Shown piece after piece: positions 1 to 11,700 of a stretch of DNA of 64,000 nt. Origin of the DNA: Chimonanthus salicifolius. Taxonomy: Eukaryota; Streptophyta; Magnoliopsida; Laurales; Calycanthaceae. The notes under the pieces were generated by a model that worked only from the letters and a program-made list of their open reading frames with translations, was not told the DNA's origin and made no database searches. The stretch covers positions 22,041,746 through 22,105,745 of the forward strand of contig CM023535.1 of NCBI GenBank assembly GCA_013350335.1, read 5' to 3'. Numbering within the stretch: position 1 is the first letter of the stretch; each line of letters starts with the position of its first letter. The position numbers were made by a program, and so were the translations under genes.

Positions 1-455
1 AAGAGATGGTTTTAAACTTTATTGCAAAAGAACAAGTAACTCTAGAGATGGTGCACTCATTGTGGTAGAGAGGAATTTAAAGGGGAAAAAAAAACTGGTG
101 AGATTATAATAATCAAAATAGCATTAGATAATAAAACTTTAAATACGAAGTATGCATGCACATCAATCTGGACTACAAGAGACCAAGAAGAAAATGGAGT
201 ACAATGGATGCACTTGTGCAAAATAACCTACAAGAGAAAACATAATAACAGGGGGTGACCTAAACCTGGCATTTAAGGGATAAAGGTGAGGGCATAGAAG
301 CACACATTGAGGGCATTGGTATGAAGAGATGAGAAGGATGAGTCAATTCTAGATTTCACAAGGACTTTTGATTTGGTATACGTTTTTCCAAAACAAAGAG
401 GACAATCATTTAACTTTTAAAGTGGACAATGCACATCACAATAGATTACTTGTTA
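1..455 (+). mobile_element. RTE-type LINE endonuclease remnant
   Basis: With frameshifts and stops, the forward strand reads as the apurinic-type endonuclease of a plant RTE-clade LINE. SRDGALIVVERN-like text lies near 41-80, EIIIIKIALDNKTLN at about 100-150, the GDLN metal-site motif at 254-265, and DESILDFTRTFDLV at about 337-378. The order and spacing match the domain family. It begins before the window and breaks off near 455. A matching RTE 3' end lies at 2745-2977, so the two may be one element whose middle was lost or replaced. The coding frame is dead. It sits inside intron 8 of the host gene. Confidence 0.7.
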
Positions 456-755
456 AACCCAAAGGAGTTGGTTTGGTGACCCGCCCTTGTTTGTGGAAAG
501 TCTTGGGGTCAAGTCCCCCTCAACACAAAAAAGAGTCACTCCCTATTGTTCTGTATCCGGCATGTGCGGATTGGGAGGTTTACACATGCCCCAAGGATTG
601 GTTAGGTAAGACACCTGGATACCTTGGTCTTCAAAAAAAATTATTTGTTAACAACATGTTAATAGAGGACCTCTATGAAGATTACAAAGTTATCCAAGGA
701 GAGAACCTCTTAAATAAAAATCTTGGGAGGGAATCCCTAAAGAGATCAAGAAAGC
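456..755. other. Junction stretch, no gene recognised
   Basis: No protein family is recognisable in either strand here. It lies between two LINE remnants and probably contains their decayed flanks. Confidence 0.4.
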
Positions 756-1400
756 AACAACCTGGGTACCACCACAACAGGGATACTTTAAGTTAAATGT
801 GGATGGGGCTGATAGGGGAAAATCGAGACCGGCAGGAATTGGAGGAGTCCTACGGGATCATACAGGGGAACCTTTAGTCATCTTCCTAGAAGCGATTGGT
901 AGAAAAGAATCGAACGAGATGGAACTGATTAGCATTAGGAAAGCTTTGACTATTTGGAACACCTTAGTGCTAGGTAAACTAGTTATCGAAAATGACTCGG
1001 CAAATGCAATCAAATGGGTATCGGAAGTGAAAAAACTACGGTGGAAGTTGGTAACAATGGTTAGGGAGATTACGGCACTACTTAAGGGGCGAGAAACTTC
1101 GTTCACTAAAGTCAGCAGATTGGCCAATGGAGTTACAGATTTATTTTGCAAAACAAGGAGTTGACTCTACAAGTTAAGGTGTCTACTATTTGTAACTCAT
1201 AGGAATAGTACTTTTGGGACGGGTTACTTTTTCCAAGATTATGTTTGTTGGTTCTGGTTATACGACATATAGTGGGGCGGGTGATCTTGTATCTTACTTC
1301 CTTGGGTTCATTACTCCTGAACCTAGGGACCCTTTTTCTTTCCTGTGTACATATTTTTCTTTTTAATGAAATTTTAGTTACTGTTCAAAAAAAAAAAAAA
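756..1400 (+). mobile_element. L1-type LINE 3' end with RNase H and poly(A)
   Basis: From about 757 the forward frame reads WVPPQQGYFKLNVDGADRGK and continues to a stop at 1164. This is the RVT_3-type RNase H domain found at the C terminus of many plant L1-like LINE ORF2 proteins: the K-L-N-V-D-G entry strand, the GIGGVLRDHTG strand, and ESNEMELISIRKAL with the conserved Glu. About 220 bp of 3' UTR follows and ends in a 14-base A run at 1387-1400. This is the expected 5'-truncated LINE end. It differs from the RTE clade of the neighbouring fragment, which lacks RNase H, so it is a separate insertion. Confidence 0.8.
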
Positions 1401-1446
1401 TAAGACACATAATGAAACATAGAGGTGGAGCATAGAAGTCTTAAGT

Positions 1447-1491
1447 GGCTATCGATGTACAGCGAGAGAGGCAGGAGAAGACTTGGATAGT
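1447..1491 (+). repeat. First unit of a GA-rich minisatellite
   Basis: The unit begins with CTATCGATGTACAG, then a GAGA run, then a GACTTGGATAGT end. Further units lie at 2239-2460. The array was split by the solo LTR at 1492-2233; without the insertion, unit 1 runs straight into TAAAAGATAGCTAAAAGAGC. Confidence 0.75.
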
Positions 1492-1569
1492 TGATGTAGG
1501 CTAGGTAGGATTAAGAATACCCAACCTCAAATTACAGCGGAAGCTTGAATAATATCTTGAATAACCCTT

Positions 1570-1700
1570 CAATCTTCACAAAACAGTCCTTCGTTTTGCA
1601 CTTGAATCTTCACAAAACAGTCCTTCGTTTTGTACTTTAATCTTCACAAAACAGTCCTTCGTCTTGTGCAGCAAAATAAGACAACAAACAGTCCTTCGTT
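1570..1700. repeat. About 33 bp tandem repeat in the LTR
   Basis: Three copies of AATCTTCACAAAACAGTCCT plus TCGTTTTGCACTT, and a fourth partial copy at about 1683-1700. They lie downstream of the minus-strand TATA and AATAAA, so in the U5 part of the LTR. Confidence 0.85.
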
Positions 1701-1762
1701 TGCAAAAAGAAAACTCAAATTTTATTGATAATCCTCCGTGCCCTCAAGGGGCTGATTACAAT

Positions 1763-1773
1763 CTTATTTATAA
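1763..1773 (-). promoter_or_regulatory. TATA box of solo LTR
   Basis: TTATAAATAAG on the minus strand, with the polyadenylation hexamer AATAAA shortly downstream. This is the compact U3/R layout of LTRs. Confidence 0.6.
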
Positions 1774-1794
1774 GAAATCCTAACCTGAAATAAG

Positions 1795-1925
1795 GAAAAA
1801 GAGTTCTACTTTAACAAGGAAAGAGAGTCCTATCTTAACAAGGAAAGAGAGTCCTACCTTAACAAGGAAAGAGAGTCCTACCTTAACAAGGAAAGAGAGT
1901 TCTATGTTAACAAGTAACAAGGAGC
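1795..1925. repeat. About 22 bp tandem repeat in the LTR
   Basis: Five to six degenerate copies of TTAACAAGGAAAGAGAGTCC. They lie upstream of the minus-strand TATA box, the usual place for U3 enhancer-type repeats. Any regulatory role is inference. Confidence 0.8.
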
Positions 1926-2238
1926 CAACCCTCCAACAAATTCTAAATCTAGAAAATAACACAAAGAAACTTTCCTAATTTAATTAAAATCCTAGCTGAT
2001 TTAGGATTCTAATTCACAACTGTCAGCACCTCTTTAGCCATTGGGCCTGCTCTGCTGGGCCTGTTCTTAGACTTGCTTTGGATCCACTACACCAAATCTT
2101 CTGACTCGGATACCCACCTGGATCGAAGATATAATTTTGATCTTTTGACTTGGGGCCCGAACTTGCTAATTTGATAATGCACCCTCCCGGGTCAAAATTA
2201 AAATTCTGTCTACGTCTCTGGATGCCCGCATCAATAGT

Positions 2239-2460
2239 TAAAAGATAGCTAAAAGAGCTCTCGAAGCCATAAGTAAAAATCTATCGATGTACAGAGAGAG
2301 AGAGGCAGAATAAGACCTAGATAAAAAGAGCTTGTGATGTCGTAAGTATAAAGCTATCGATGTGCGCAGAGAGAGAGAGAGAGAGAGAGAGAGACGACCT
2401 GGGTAGTTAAAAGATAGCTAAAAGAGCTTTCAAAGCCATAAGTATAAAGCATATGAAATT
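2239..2460 (+). repeat. Remaining units of the split minisatellite
   Basis: Two and a half further copies of the unit begun at 1447: CTATCGATGTACAGAGAGAG at about 2281, and a copy at about 2352 with an expanded (GA) run at 2366-2392. The spacer AAAAGAGCTTTCAAAGCCAT repeats. Confidence 0.75.
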
Positions 2461-2744
2461 TGTTTGCATATTTAGAAACCAAAAAGGGAGAAAAGCGAAC
2501 TTATAAGCTTGCCAACATGCAAGAGAAGAGCTAGAGACCTTAATCATGTAATATGAAGTAAGGATGAAAATCAAGACTTATAGTCAAAGATATGGAAATG
2601 AGGGATGCATGAGCAAGGTATTCTGTTTTTTTGTCAACTTCACCCTTTATTCTAAGATGGATGAGTAAAATAACATCAAAATTTCAAATAGGAAGGAACA
2701 CTAACAGAAAACTTGAAAATTGCCTCAACAAATAAAAAAAAAAT
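2461..2744. other. Intronic DNA without recognised feature
   Basis: A-rich sequence with no gene, clear repeat or element end that I can identify. Confidence 0.4.
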
Positions 2745-2977
2745 GAGGATTAGTTGTTCTAGATCGTTTGGTCATGTCCCTGGGAGATGAAAAACAGCCC
2801 GTGTGTGAAAATTTGGAAGGATGTTAGTAGAAGGAAGAGGAGAAGGAGACCATTAAATACATGAACTGATGGGATAATGAATGATATGATGGATTGTAGG
2901 GTAACAGAGGATATGGTTTTCAATAGAATAAATGGAAGAACTAATAAAGTTGACCCCAAATACATGGGTTTATTGTC
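2745..2977 (+). mobile_element. RTE-type LINE 3' end
   Basis: Forward frames read SFGHVPGR, then RRKRRRRP, then TEDMVFNRINGRTNKVDPKYMG. This is the conserved C-terminal tail of plant RTE LINE ORF2 (FGHV, a basic RGRP-type stretch, T-D-x3-DR-x-WR, and VDP-x-G). It carries at least one stop and one frameshift. It ends where copia integrase text starts at about 2978, so the junction is abrupt. It may be the 3' end of the same element whose endonuclease opens the window. Confidence 0.7.
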
Positions 2978-5162
2978 TTCGAGTCATATTGGCCAAAAGC
3001 TATCTTAAGCTCATGTTACCTTATCAACAGAATGCCTTCCCGTGTGCTTTTAGACAAGTTCCCTGTTAACATTTTATCCATACATAAAACCATCCCAATT
3101 CTTCCCCTACATGTTTTTTGGTGTATGCTTTGTTCACCAGTTTTCTGGTGATGAACTCTCTCCCAGGTTGTGCAATGTGTCTTTTTGAGTTATTCACCCT
3201 TTCATAAAGGCTATAAATGTCTTGATCCCCTCACTAGTAGACAATATGTGTCCATGGATGTCACCTTCTTTGAGAAGGTCCCCTATTTTTCAGCACCATC
3301 TGTTTCTTCCCATTCTCTTGTTCTCCCTCTTTTTCCTGCAGACACTAGTCCTTATAGCACTACCAAGCCCACTCTAGTGTATCAACGCATGCAGCCTCAA
3401 CCTCCACCTGTAGCAGACCCCAACCACTCATCTTCCCCCTGTCCAGATCCATCTACCACTACTGAGTCTGATCTTCCCATTGCGCTTTAGAAAAGTAAGC
3501 GTACTTGTACCAGTCATATCATTCGTGTACTTGTACCAGTCAACCAATTCAACGTTTTGTGTCTCATCATGTTGTTTCTCCTTCCTATCACAATTTTCTT
3601 ATAATTCTGGACACCATTAAGATTTAAAAAAGAATTGACACTGCCTTCGGGATCCCTTATGGAAAGAAGTCATGAAAGAATTAGTAGCACTTGAGAAGAA
3701 CAATACCTGGGACATCGTTCCTCTGCCTCCAAGAAAGACTCTCGTTGGTTGTAAATGGATCTTTACCTTGAAGCATAATCCAAACGGGTTCATTGCCAGA
3801 TATAAAGTTTGTCTGGTTGTCAAAGGCTTCACGCAAACTTATGGGTGGACTATCAGGAAAAAAATTCCCCTATGGCCAAAATTACCACTATTCAAGTCTT
3901 GATTTCCATTGCCACAACTCATGACTGCCCCCTTCATCAATTAGACGTGAAAAATGTCTTTCTAAATGGTGATCTTCAGGATGAAGTTTATATGCTCCCC
4001 CCTCCGGGATCTGTCAAGCAGGGGGAGCCCAACTTTGTCTACAGACCCAAGAAGGCTCTTTATGGCCTCAACCAATCTCCATGAGCCTGGTTTGATAAGT
4101 TCAGCAGTGCTTTGTTGCCATATGGTTTCTCTCGGTGTTAGATGGATTATTCTGTATTTATCTACCGTCTCCACTATGCAGTGATGATTCTGATGATGTA
4201 TGTTGATGATATTGTCCTTACAGGTAATAATAATACAGTCATCTCTACGCTTAAAGAATATCTACGAAGCACATTTGATATTAAAGATTTGGGGGCCCTA
4301 CGTTACTTTCTTGGCATTGAGGTCTCTTCTCGAGGTCTCTCTCTCGTAACAAAAGTACGCCCTCGATCTTCTACAAGATGTCAAGTATTTTGGATGTAAA
4401 CCTGTTGACACTCCGTTAGATGTCAATACAAAGTTATCAGCTTCGAAAGGGACTCTTCTTGATACTCCTGTTTTTTATCAGAAGTTGGTTGATAAACTGA
4501 TTAACCTAACTATCACCTAGCCAGATTTATCATATGTTGTTAGTGTGGTCAGCCAGTTCATGCATGCTCCACGGGATACCCATCTTTATGTTGTCTTTCG
4601 CATTCTTCGACATCTTAAGGTTCACCCTGGCCAGGGGTTGTTCTATGCACGCCAGTCTTTCTTATCTATATATGGATACCCTGATGCCGATTGGGTCAGA
4701 TCTCCTGACTCTACCTCTGGTTACTGTATCTTCTTGGGTTGTCATTTAATCTCTTGGTGCAGTAAGAAGCAGACTGTTATTGCTCGCTCTAGTATTGAAG
4801 CGGAATATAGTGCGATGGCCAATACTGCAGCAGAGTTACTTTGTCCCCGACAATTTCCATCTGAGTTAGGCCTTGCTCATGCTGATTCACTTATCATGTT
4901 TTTTGACAATCAGGCTGCCATTAACATCGCTTCAAACCCTGTATTTCATGAACGCACTAAGCACATTGAAGTGGATTGTTACTTCCTTCGACAATACATA
5001 TCTGCTAGTCGTATTTTCACTCCTTATCTTCAGTCCAAGGATCGACCTGTAGATATGCTTACTAAGGCAGTTTCTCGGTCTCAACTTGATCATGTTTTGA
5101 GCAAGTTAGGTTTACTCGAGTATCTTGTTCCATTTTCAAGAATAATCTCTAGTCCCATTTGA
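2978..5162 (+). pseudogene. Decayed Ty1/copia polyprotein, integrase to RNase H
   Basis: The reading starts inside integrase (YWPKAILSSCYLINRMPS at about 2984, then [18 protein letters not shown] from about 3173). It continues through the reverse transcriptase (WDIVPLPP, HQLDVKNVFLNGDLQDEVYM, the YVDD active site at 4199-4210, DIKDLGALRYFLGIEV) into RNase H (DADW, SSIEAEYSAM, HIEVDCYFLR). It ends with the usual SKLGLLEYL tail and a stop at 5160-5162. Gag, protease and the first half of integrase are absent, and no LTR is evident on either side. At least two frameshifts (about 3830 and 4360) and stops at about 4082, 4139 and 4519 break it. It sits in intron 8 of the host gene in antisense orientation. 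Confidence 0.92.
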
Positions 5163-5690
5163 GCAAAACTAAAGACATATCTAGTCATGATTACATCTAC
5201 TAAAACATGGATCTCAACTATTTTTGAAAAACTATGATGTGCAAATACAGATGCCAGTACAGACATGGACACAAACAGGGTAAAGAATCCCCATTTAATA
5301 AAGTTCTGGTGACATATATCGATATGGTAAACATATTCTACAATCGTTATATGATTCTTACTAGAAGCACTTTGTGCTATTATTTCTTTTACTTTTATTA
5401 AATGAACTTGTATTTCAAGCATGCTAAATGTCATAGAGTCTTTGTTTCATGAATTATTTTACAATACAACCGTTTTATAACATCCTTTCATATTTTCTTG
5501 TGACAAAGGCATGCCAGAATCAATAAGAATCCAGATATATAACCTAAGATAACATGATTGAGGTAGAGCATTTTAATAAAATAACTTCTAAATACCAAGG
5601 TGCCCAACACAGATGTCGGTTGCCGAAGGATACATTAATCATGTAAAAGTGTTTGGAAAGAAGCATAACTTGCATGTACTAATAAAACAC
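5163..5690. other. Intron 8 DNA next to exon 8
   Basis: No element or exon is seen. In particular the expected next exon of the host gene, which should follow LEEDK with an AERRR-type stretch, is not here, so intron 8 extends to the left of the window. Confidence 0.6.
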
Positions 5691-5772
5691 CTTATCTTCC
5701 TCAAGTCGCTGACGGATTTTCTCCCTTGCTCTTTTCTCTTCCTCTTTCTCTGCTTTCCTCAGGGCTAGTATA
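5691..5772 (-). CDS. Host gene exon 8, last in window
   Basis: Acceptor TTCCAG, donor GTGTTT, ends in phase 0. It encodes [20 protein letters not shown] and ends EEDK. The family continues with a conserved basic stretch that is not found further left in the window. Confidence 0.92.
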
Positions 5773-8700
5773 CTGGAAGGAAAAGATTAGCATAACTTAC
5801 CCAACACATAACATAGATGTGATGACAATGACAATGCCAAGATATGGCAATATTAAGAAGTTCAATTCAAACAATGTACAATTAGGTCAACTGCTAGATC
5901 AAATATTACCGTTTTCTTTCATTTTCCTCCTCGATGCGTTTTGCTTCTAGTAGTTCCTTACCTGCTCGAATTCTCTCCTACAACAAAGAATTGGATTACA
6001 GCTTCTGACGTTGCTTTAATGAGCAAAAGCCTAAATGTGTCACATACAGGAGATAATCATAATCACAAAGAAAGTATATTGATTTGACATGCATAGTCAG
6101 AAGCCAAATACACCAGCAGACCCACATGGCTGTACAATATTTTAAAGTAGTAGTATTAGCAACAAATATTTATAACAATAATGTCAGTATTGGTCGCTAG
6201 ATAGGATCATTTTAGAACTAATTGACAAACAATAAAGTTAGTCTCACAAAAGTTTCATATACAATGCCATGTGCAGAAATGTCACATGGTTTTTAGCACA
6301 TATATTGACTAGAGTTACAATTGAAGTAGGCTTACATAAACCTCCCTTGGCCAACTCATTCAAGTCCACGCTTGAGATGATATTTAGACCTATATATGGG
6401 GCCCTGACCAAGAGTATGAGTCTTCAGGCTTGGTCAAGAGTCAGTGTAATGGCACAGGTCAACAACATGCTTATAGGAATAAGAGGATATATGAATCGTA
6501 CGATTTTACGATTTTTTATTCACGATTCACACTCCTAGACCAATTTCGACACAATTCAAGTTTGATAACATTTGGTAAAATTGGAGAATGTCATACACTT
6601 AGAGTATTGGGAATATTTGTAAAATTCCATGCTCACAAGGTGTGTGATAATATGTTCGAGTGAATGTTGCTTTGTGCACATTGAAATGCATAATTGGGTA
6701 AGGTTATGGCTTGACCTCTTTATGCCATGCTTGGATTTTGTGATGATGTGTACATCACTAGCGAGTACCTATGTTGATAATGGTTGTGTTGGATCAACCT
6801 AGCCAAGTGTAGAATGAATTTCTATGATTTGAAGAGGAAGTTGATGAAGGGTTAAACTATGTGAAATGGGTGTATTAAGGTCAAGTATCTTATAACCCAA
6901 GGGGGTTAACTTATGCTACAATGGGGATGAGCTAGCATGATTGAGAATGAAATGTAAATGCTAAAAAAAAAAAGCGTTGTTTGATTTCCCCAAAGTAAAA
7001 GTATGACAACTCCCTAATGTCAACCCAAATGTGAAAATAATGAACTACGGCTGATCTGATTCACTATATGGTACGTAGGCAACTGAGAGCATTATGCCTC
7101 AGCTCGATCAAAGGATGCATTGTGTCTCATCCATTTATATTAAGGATGATGGATAATTTGTGTTAATTGTTGAAGACCCTTATGAATGGTTGAGATGAAT
7201 TATGGATGAATTTAATTGGGTTAACGTTGTGAAAAAGGAAGTGATTAGACTTAGGATGATAAACCACTATAAGACGGGTTGAATGAATTGTAAGGACTAA
7301 GAATATGTTAAATAAACCCGACGTGTGTATCTCAGGGTTGGTGTATAGTCCATGTCCCTAAAATAACCAAATGTGATGAAATGGAATGTGCTATGCTGCT
7401 ATCATTGTGAAATTATAGTCATGATGTGATTATGCTATATATGTTGCCCTTATAGTTGTCATTATGATCCCTTTTGCATTACTCATTGATGTGTGCCTAG
7501 GAGGTTATCTAGGAGATGAGTATGGGATGTTGTGCTAATGGACATGATGAGATTGAGAATTACTAGGCTGGAATGAGAGCCAAAGAGTTTATTTGACTTG
7601 ATGATGTATCTTTCTCTTGTTTGAGCCCCACTAGTATGAGTCCCCACTCCCTGGAGGAGGTTGGCGTGACAGGATAATAGTTTTGTTTAAAGAACCCTAT
7701 TGGAACGATGACGTCAACTATGGGACTTGGTCCTATTTGTGGTTGTCATTGAGGAGTATAGCCCCTCACATGCTTCGCGCTGTAGGTCGCTCTCACAACT
7801 ATTTTGGACACTTAGTGTACAGTTTGCACAGGGTCAAATACTCGTGAGCCTATGTGGGAACGGTACTAACTTAGTAAGACGCATTGCGCAAGGTTAGATA
7901 CTCATGAGCTTATGCGGGCGGTACTGACATAGTAAGACGTGTTGGACGCAGGGTTGGGTACTATTTACTAATTGGATAATGGGGCCAACTTGGTAAGGCG
8001 AACTGTTTATGGGCAGGGCTAGATACGTGGACACTCCATGAGGGTGGTATTAACTTAATAAGACGTGATGGTTGGACACAGAGTTAGACATTGCGCATCT
8101 TTAGATGGCGAGTCAACTTGGTAAAGCGCCCATGTTTGTGCGAAAGGTTTGGCACTACACCCTTGGATGATTTGTCATAAGGCGCAATTTTTAGATCACC
8201 TTGGCATAGGACAGAAGGGACGCAGGGTGAGGTAGATCATCTATGTTGTATAGAGATTTCCCACTTTGTAAGTCGTGACCTATGTCCCTCAAGGGATCAT
8301 AATGTTTTGACAGCCCGTTCCATAGAGGTGTCCTTGAGTGGACATTGTGTTTACATTGATGAGATTGATAGCAGGACAATGTTGCATAGCATGATTTATA
8401 TTCCATTTCATACATTATTATTATGTGGGTGCGTCCCTCACGTGATATTGATATTGAGACGTGGTATGGGTACGTCCCTCACATGATTATGATGTTTGAC
8501 TGCCCATTCCAAAGAGGTATTCTGGACGGTGGGGTCGGCTACGAAGACTTGGTTCCGTATGGTTGTCGTCAAGGAGTGAGTCTCTCACATGCTACGCATT
8601 GTAGGGCGCTCTCACGGCTATATATCACATTTGATGTGCGTTGATGCGGAGGGCTAAATACTCGTTTGCCCCATGGGGATGGTACTAGCTTTGTAAGGCG

Positions 8701-11700
8701 CAGTCCAACCACCTTAAAACTTGATTGAATCACCCATGAGATGAAGGAATGCAGGGCGAGGTAGACTTGATCACGCCAATCGTGGGTCTCCCGCTTAGTA
8801 AATCATGGGCCCTAAGTCTTACTAGGGGTCGTAGTATGTTTAAGATATGATATGATGATTTGATATTGTTGCCACAGTCACGTAGTGATTCATTCGAGTC
8901 TCGTTCCTACGGATAAAAGAACTCATGGTAGATGATGTGACCCTGGATTAATTATACCCATAGAGGGATTATATCCATGGATAGATGATACTCATTGATG
9001 GAGTGTTACCAAGGATGGATGATTAGTCACATGGATGTTGTTCCCAGGGTAGACATATTGGATCCATGCCCAGATATTGGTAACATAGTAGGCATATTGG
9101 CCCCATGATAGACATGTTGGTCTCATAGTAGAAGTATTGGTCTCATGGTGGACTTGATGGTTCCATGGATAGATATAATTCCCATGGAGGGTTATTTCCC
9201 ATGGATGGTTATCCTCATAGAGGACATTGTGACCATGGATGTATATTATTACTGTGGATGGATATTCTCACGGAGGGCATTGATTCCATAAATGATTGGA
9301 CCCATATATAGAGTATTGTCCCCAAGGAGGAATGTAGTACTTATATTCGAGTATAGGTCCCACGGTTGATGTTTATCCCATGAGTGACATTGACTCCATG
9401 GTTGACGGTGTTCCCATGGTTGGTATAGACCTGTGATGAATGAGACCCACTCTATTGATAAGGCTCACGATTGGGCAATTAAACTGTCCTGGTATGACAC
9501 CATGAATAGCACGAGGTTAGTGCCATGAAATAAATGAATTGAGAACTACGCAAGATCTGATCTCCATTGGAGTACGTAGGCAGCTGATAATTCAGTTTGA
9601 TCAAACCAAATGTCCAATAAGTCTTAGGATCCGTAGGGATCTCGTTACACGTGTGGGTGTCACGTGTTTGGCCTATGAGTTGTGCATGCTTCAGAGTAGA
9701 AAAAATATTCTTATTTCTCACGTGCCCGTTGGGTCGGAGCGTGACAGTCTGACTCTTGTGTTGTGTGATATTCTTCAATGGGACCTACTTGCATGGTTTG
9801 CAATTGTGGTGCCTCTCCCTGTAGACGGCCTTCTCTTATTGTATCGTTCTCTCCATTTTCTAGATTCTTTTCTGTAGCAACAGATCAACTTATTGGATTT
9901 TTTCTTGTTTTTCCAAAACTGGAAAAACATAGCAAACAATTTTCAGCTACTACTTAGATCAGCCCATTTGTTGCACCATACCTCAACTGCCTACGAAACA
10001 CATCCCCCCACCACAAAAAAAAGGTCACATTTTACCCTTTTAAGGTTTTTGTACAGATACCCTAGAGTTTCAAGCCACGGTGGGCATATTGTAGTTGTTG
10101 GATTTAAAGCAATGATGCCTGCTGCTGCCTTTTGTCAGATTTTTGTGGATAGATTTATTTCAAGCAGTTTTGGTCATGTTCCTTATTAAAGGATCTATAT
10201 TTGATTGATATCATGGCTTCTTCCAACAAAAATGAGATTTTTAGTGGTGTTTCATTTGATCCCACATATATTGGCAAAATCACCACTCCCTTGTTGAATG
10301 GAAACATTATCTTCAATGGTCCCATTTGGTGAAACTGTCTATTGCTGCTAACATAAAAATACATTACATCGATGGGATTGTTGTGGAGCCTCCTCTCACT
10401 GATCCCAAGCACAAAGAATGGAAGGCCAATAACTATTTAGTTCAGACTTGGCTTTAACATTCCATGGAAGAGTACATACACCAAATGTATACATGTTACC
10501 CATTGCTAAAAAGATATGGGATACCACAAGTGATCTTTACTCGAATGATGGTAACTCTACTCACATCACTCAAATATATCAAGATATTGTGCATCTGCAA
10601 CAGGGGGAGCCCTCCATCATTCATTACTATACCTAGATGTGAAGCTATTGCCTTGAGTTAGATCATCTCGAGGATCTGACATTTTTTGTCCTGAAGATAT
10701 CCAAACTCACAAGAAGTATATTACTAAAAGGCAGGCATTTGAGTGACTTGACGGCCTTAATCCTGAGTTCAAGTTTGTTCGAACTCAGATTCTTGGGCAG
10801 AAACCCCTTCCATCACTCAACTATAAGGTATACTGTACCTTACTAAGAGATGAATCTATTGTCACAAAAAGGTTAGCCCTTGTTTCAAAAAACCTTTTCC
10901 AAAGGGAATGATCATGGTATCGATGACCAATAACAGAATCTTGCTAAAGGATAAAAGATAAGAAGGGCAGCTGCTCTTGCACTTGTTGCAAGTATGAACG
11001 ATCACCTTGCAACAAGTTACATGGGAAGCCAGCTACTAAGTAAACTTATCATACCGAGACCCTTACCATGGTTGCTTTTGCTGTTGTAAATATTGAAGAT
11101 AGTGTATTTTTCACGTCTTATTCAAGAGTTGACCTACAGATGTCATTAGGTGTAATTGATTCTTCTTTTCTTATTTGCCGCTTTGATTGTCTTATTTATT
11201 CTATATATAGATGTGTAGTGCTCCAGTACTCCTTCAAGACAAGAAATACAATACTGAGAATTAATCTCTCTCAACTTTCGTCTATTCTTTTCATTATTTT
11301 CTTCTATTTCTACATTTTTCCATTAAACATGGTATCAATTGGGAACAAACACATTTAAATTCATGTGTCTTCATCTTCAACACTGGCCTTCTTCTCCAGC
11401 CCACAAATACGAGCAAAAAAAGGACGTGGGCTGGAGCCTTCTTATCCAACTTATGTCCTTAGATCTTGCAAGTAGGGCATCTTTAAAGACTTCCCTTGAA
11501 AAATATTGCCACATATCACCCGGCCCACAAATACGAGCAAAGAGTGAATTGTCTCTCTTCATGTGTCCCATTTTATAGCCTCACATTCACTCAACACTTT
11601 ACTCCTCAACCGATGTGGGACTTCGAATAACTCCCCCTCTCCCACCCTCCCTTGCCTAGAGTAAAGTTGGAGACTTTGGGCTCTCCGCTTGCTTGTCCTG

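Larger units (their letters stand above)
1492..2233 (-). mobile_element. Solo LTR, TSD ATAGT
   Basis: A 742 bp element with ends TGATG...CATCA, flanked by the direct repeat ATAGT at 1487-1491 and 2234-2238. The empty site can be checked within the window: the flanks rejoin to match a related repeat unit at about 2395-2445. On the minus strand a TATAAATAAG box (rev. 1763-1773) is followed about 45 bp later by AATAAA (rev. 1721-1726), which gives the orientation. There is no internal region, PBS or coding sequence, so this is a solo LTR left by recombination. It contains two tandem arrays, listed separately. The superfamily cannot be assigned from an LTR alone. Confidence 0.88.
7040..9746 (+). 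mobile_element. Gypsy-like LTR region with internal repeats
   Basis: Two copies of an LTR-style motif (GAACTACG...GATCTGAT...GTACGTAGGCA) occur at 7043-7085 and 9541-9582. The forward strand ends GGGTCGGAGCGTGACA at 9746, resembling the TGTCACGCCCCGACC terminus of gypsy LTRs in reverse complement. There is no coding sequence. The interior is occupied by tandem repeats listed separately. The left end and TSD were not found, so extent and family are uncertain. Confidence 0.5.

Noticed and set aside
1492..2233. Possible endogenous pararetrovirus promoter
   Set aside because: TATA plus nearby AATAAA fits, but the exact 5 bp target duplication and TG...CA ends show an LTR; no viral coding sequence is present.
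5090..5434. A 114-codon minus-strand frame
   Set aside because: It overlaps the copia terminus in antisense and has no recognisable features.
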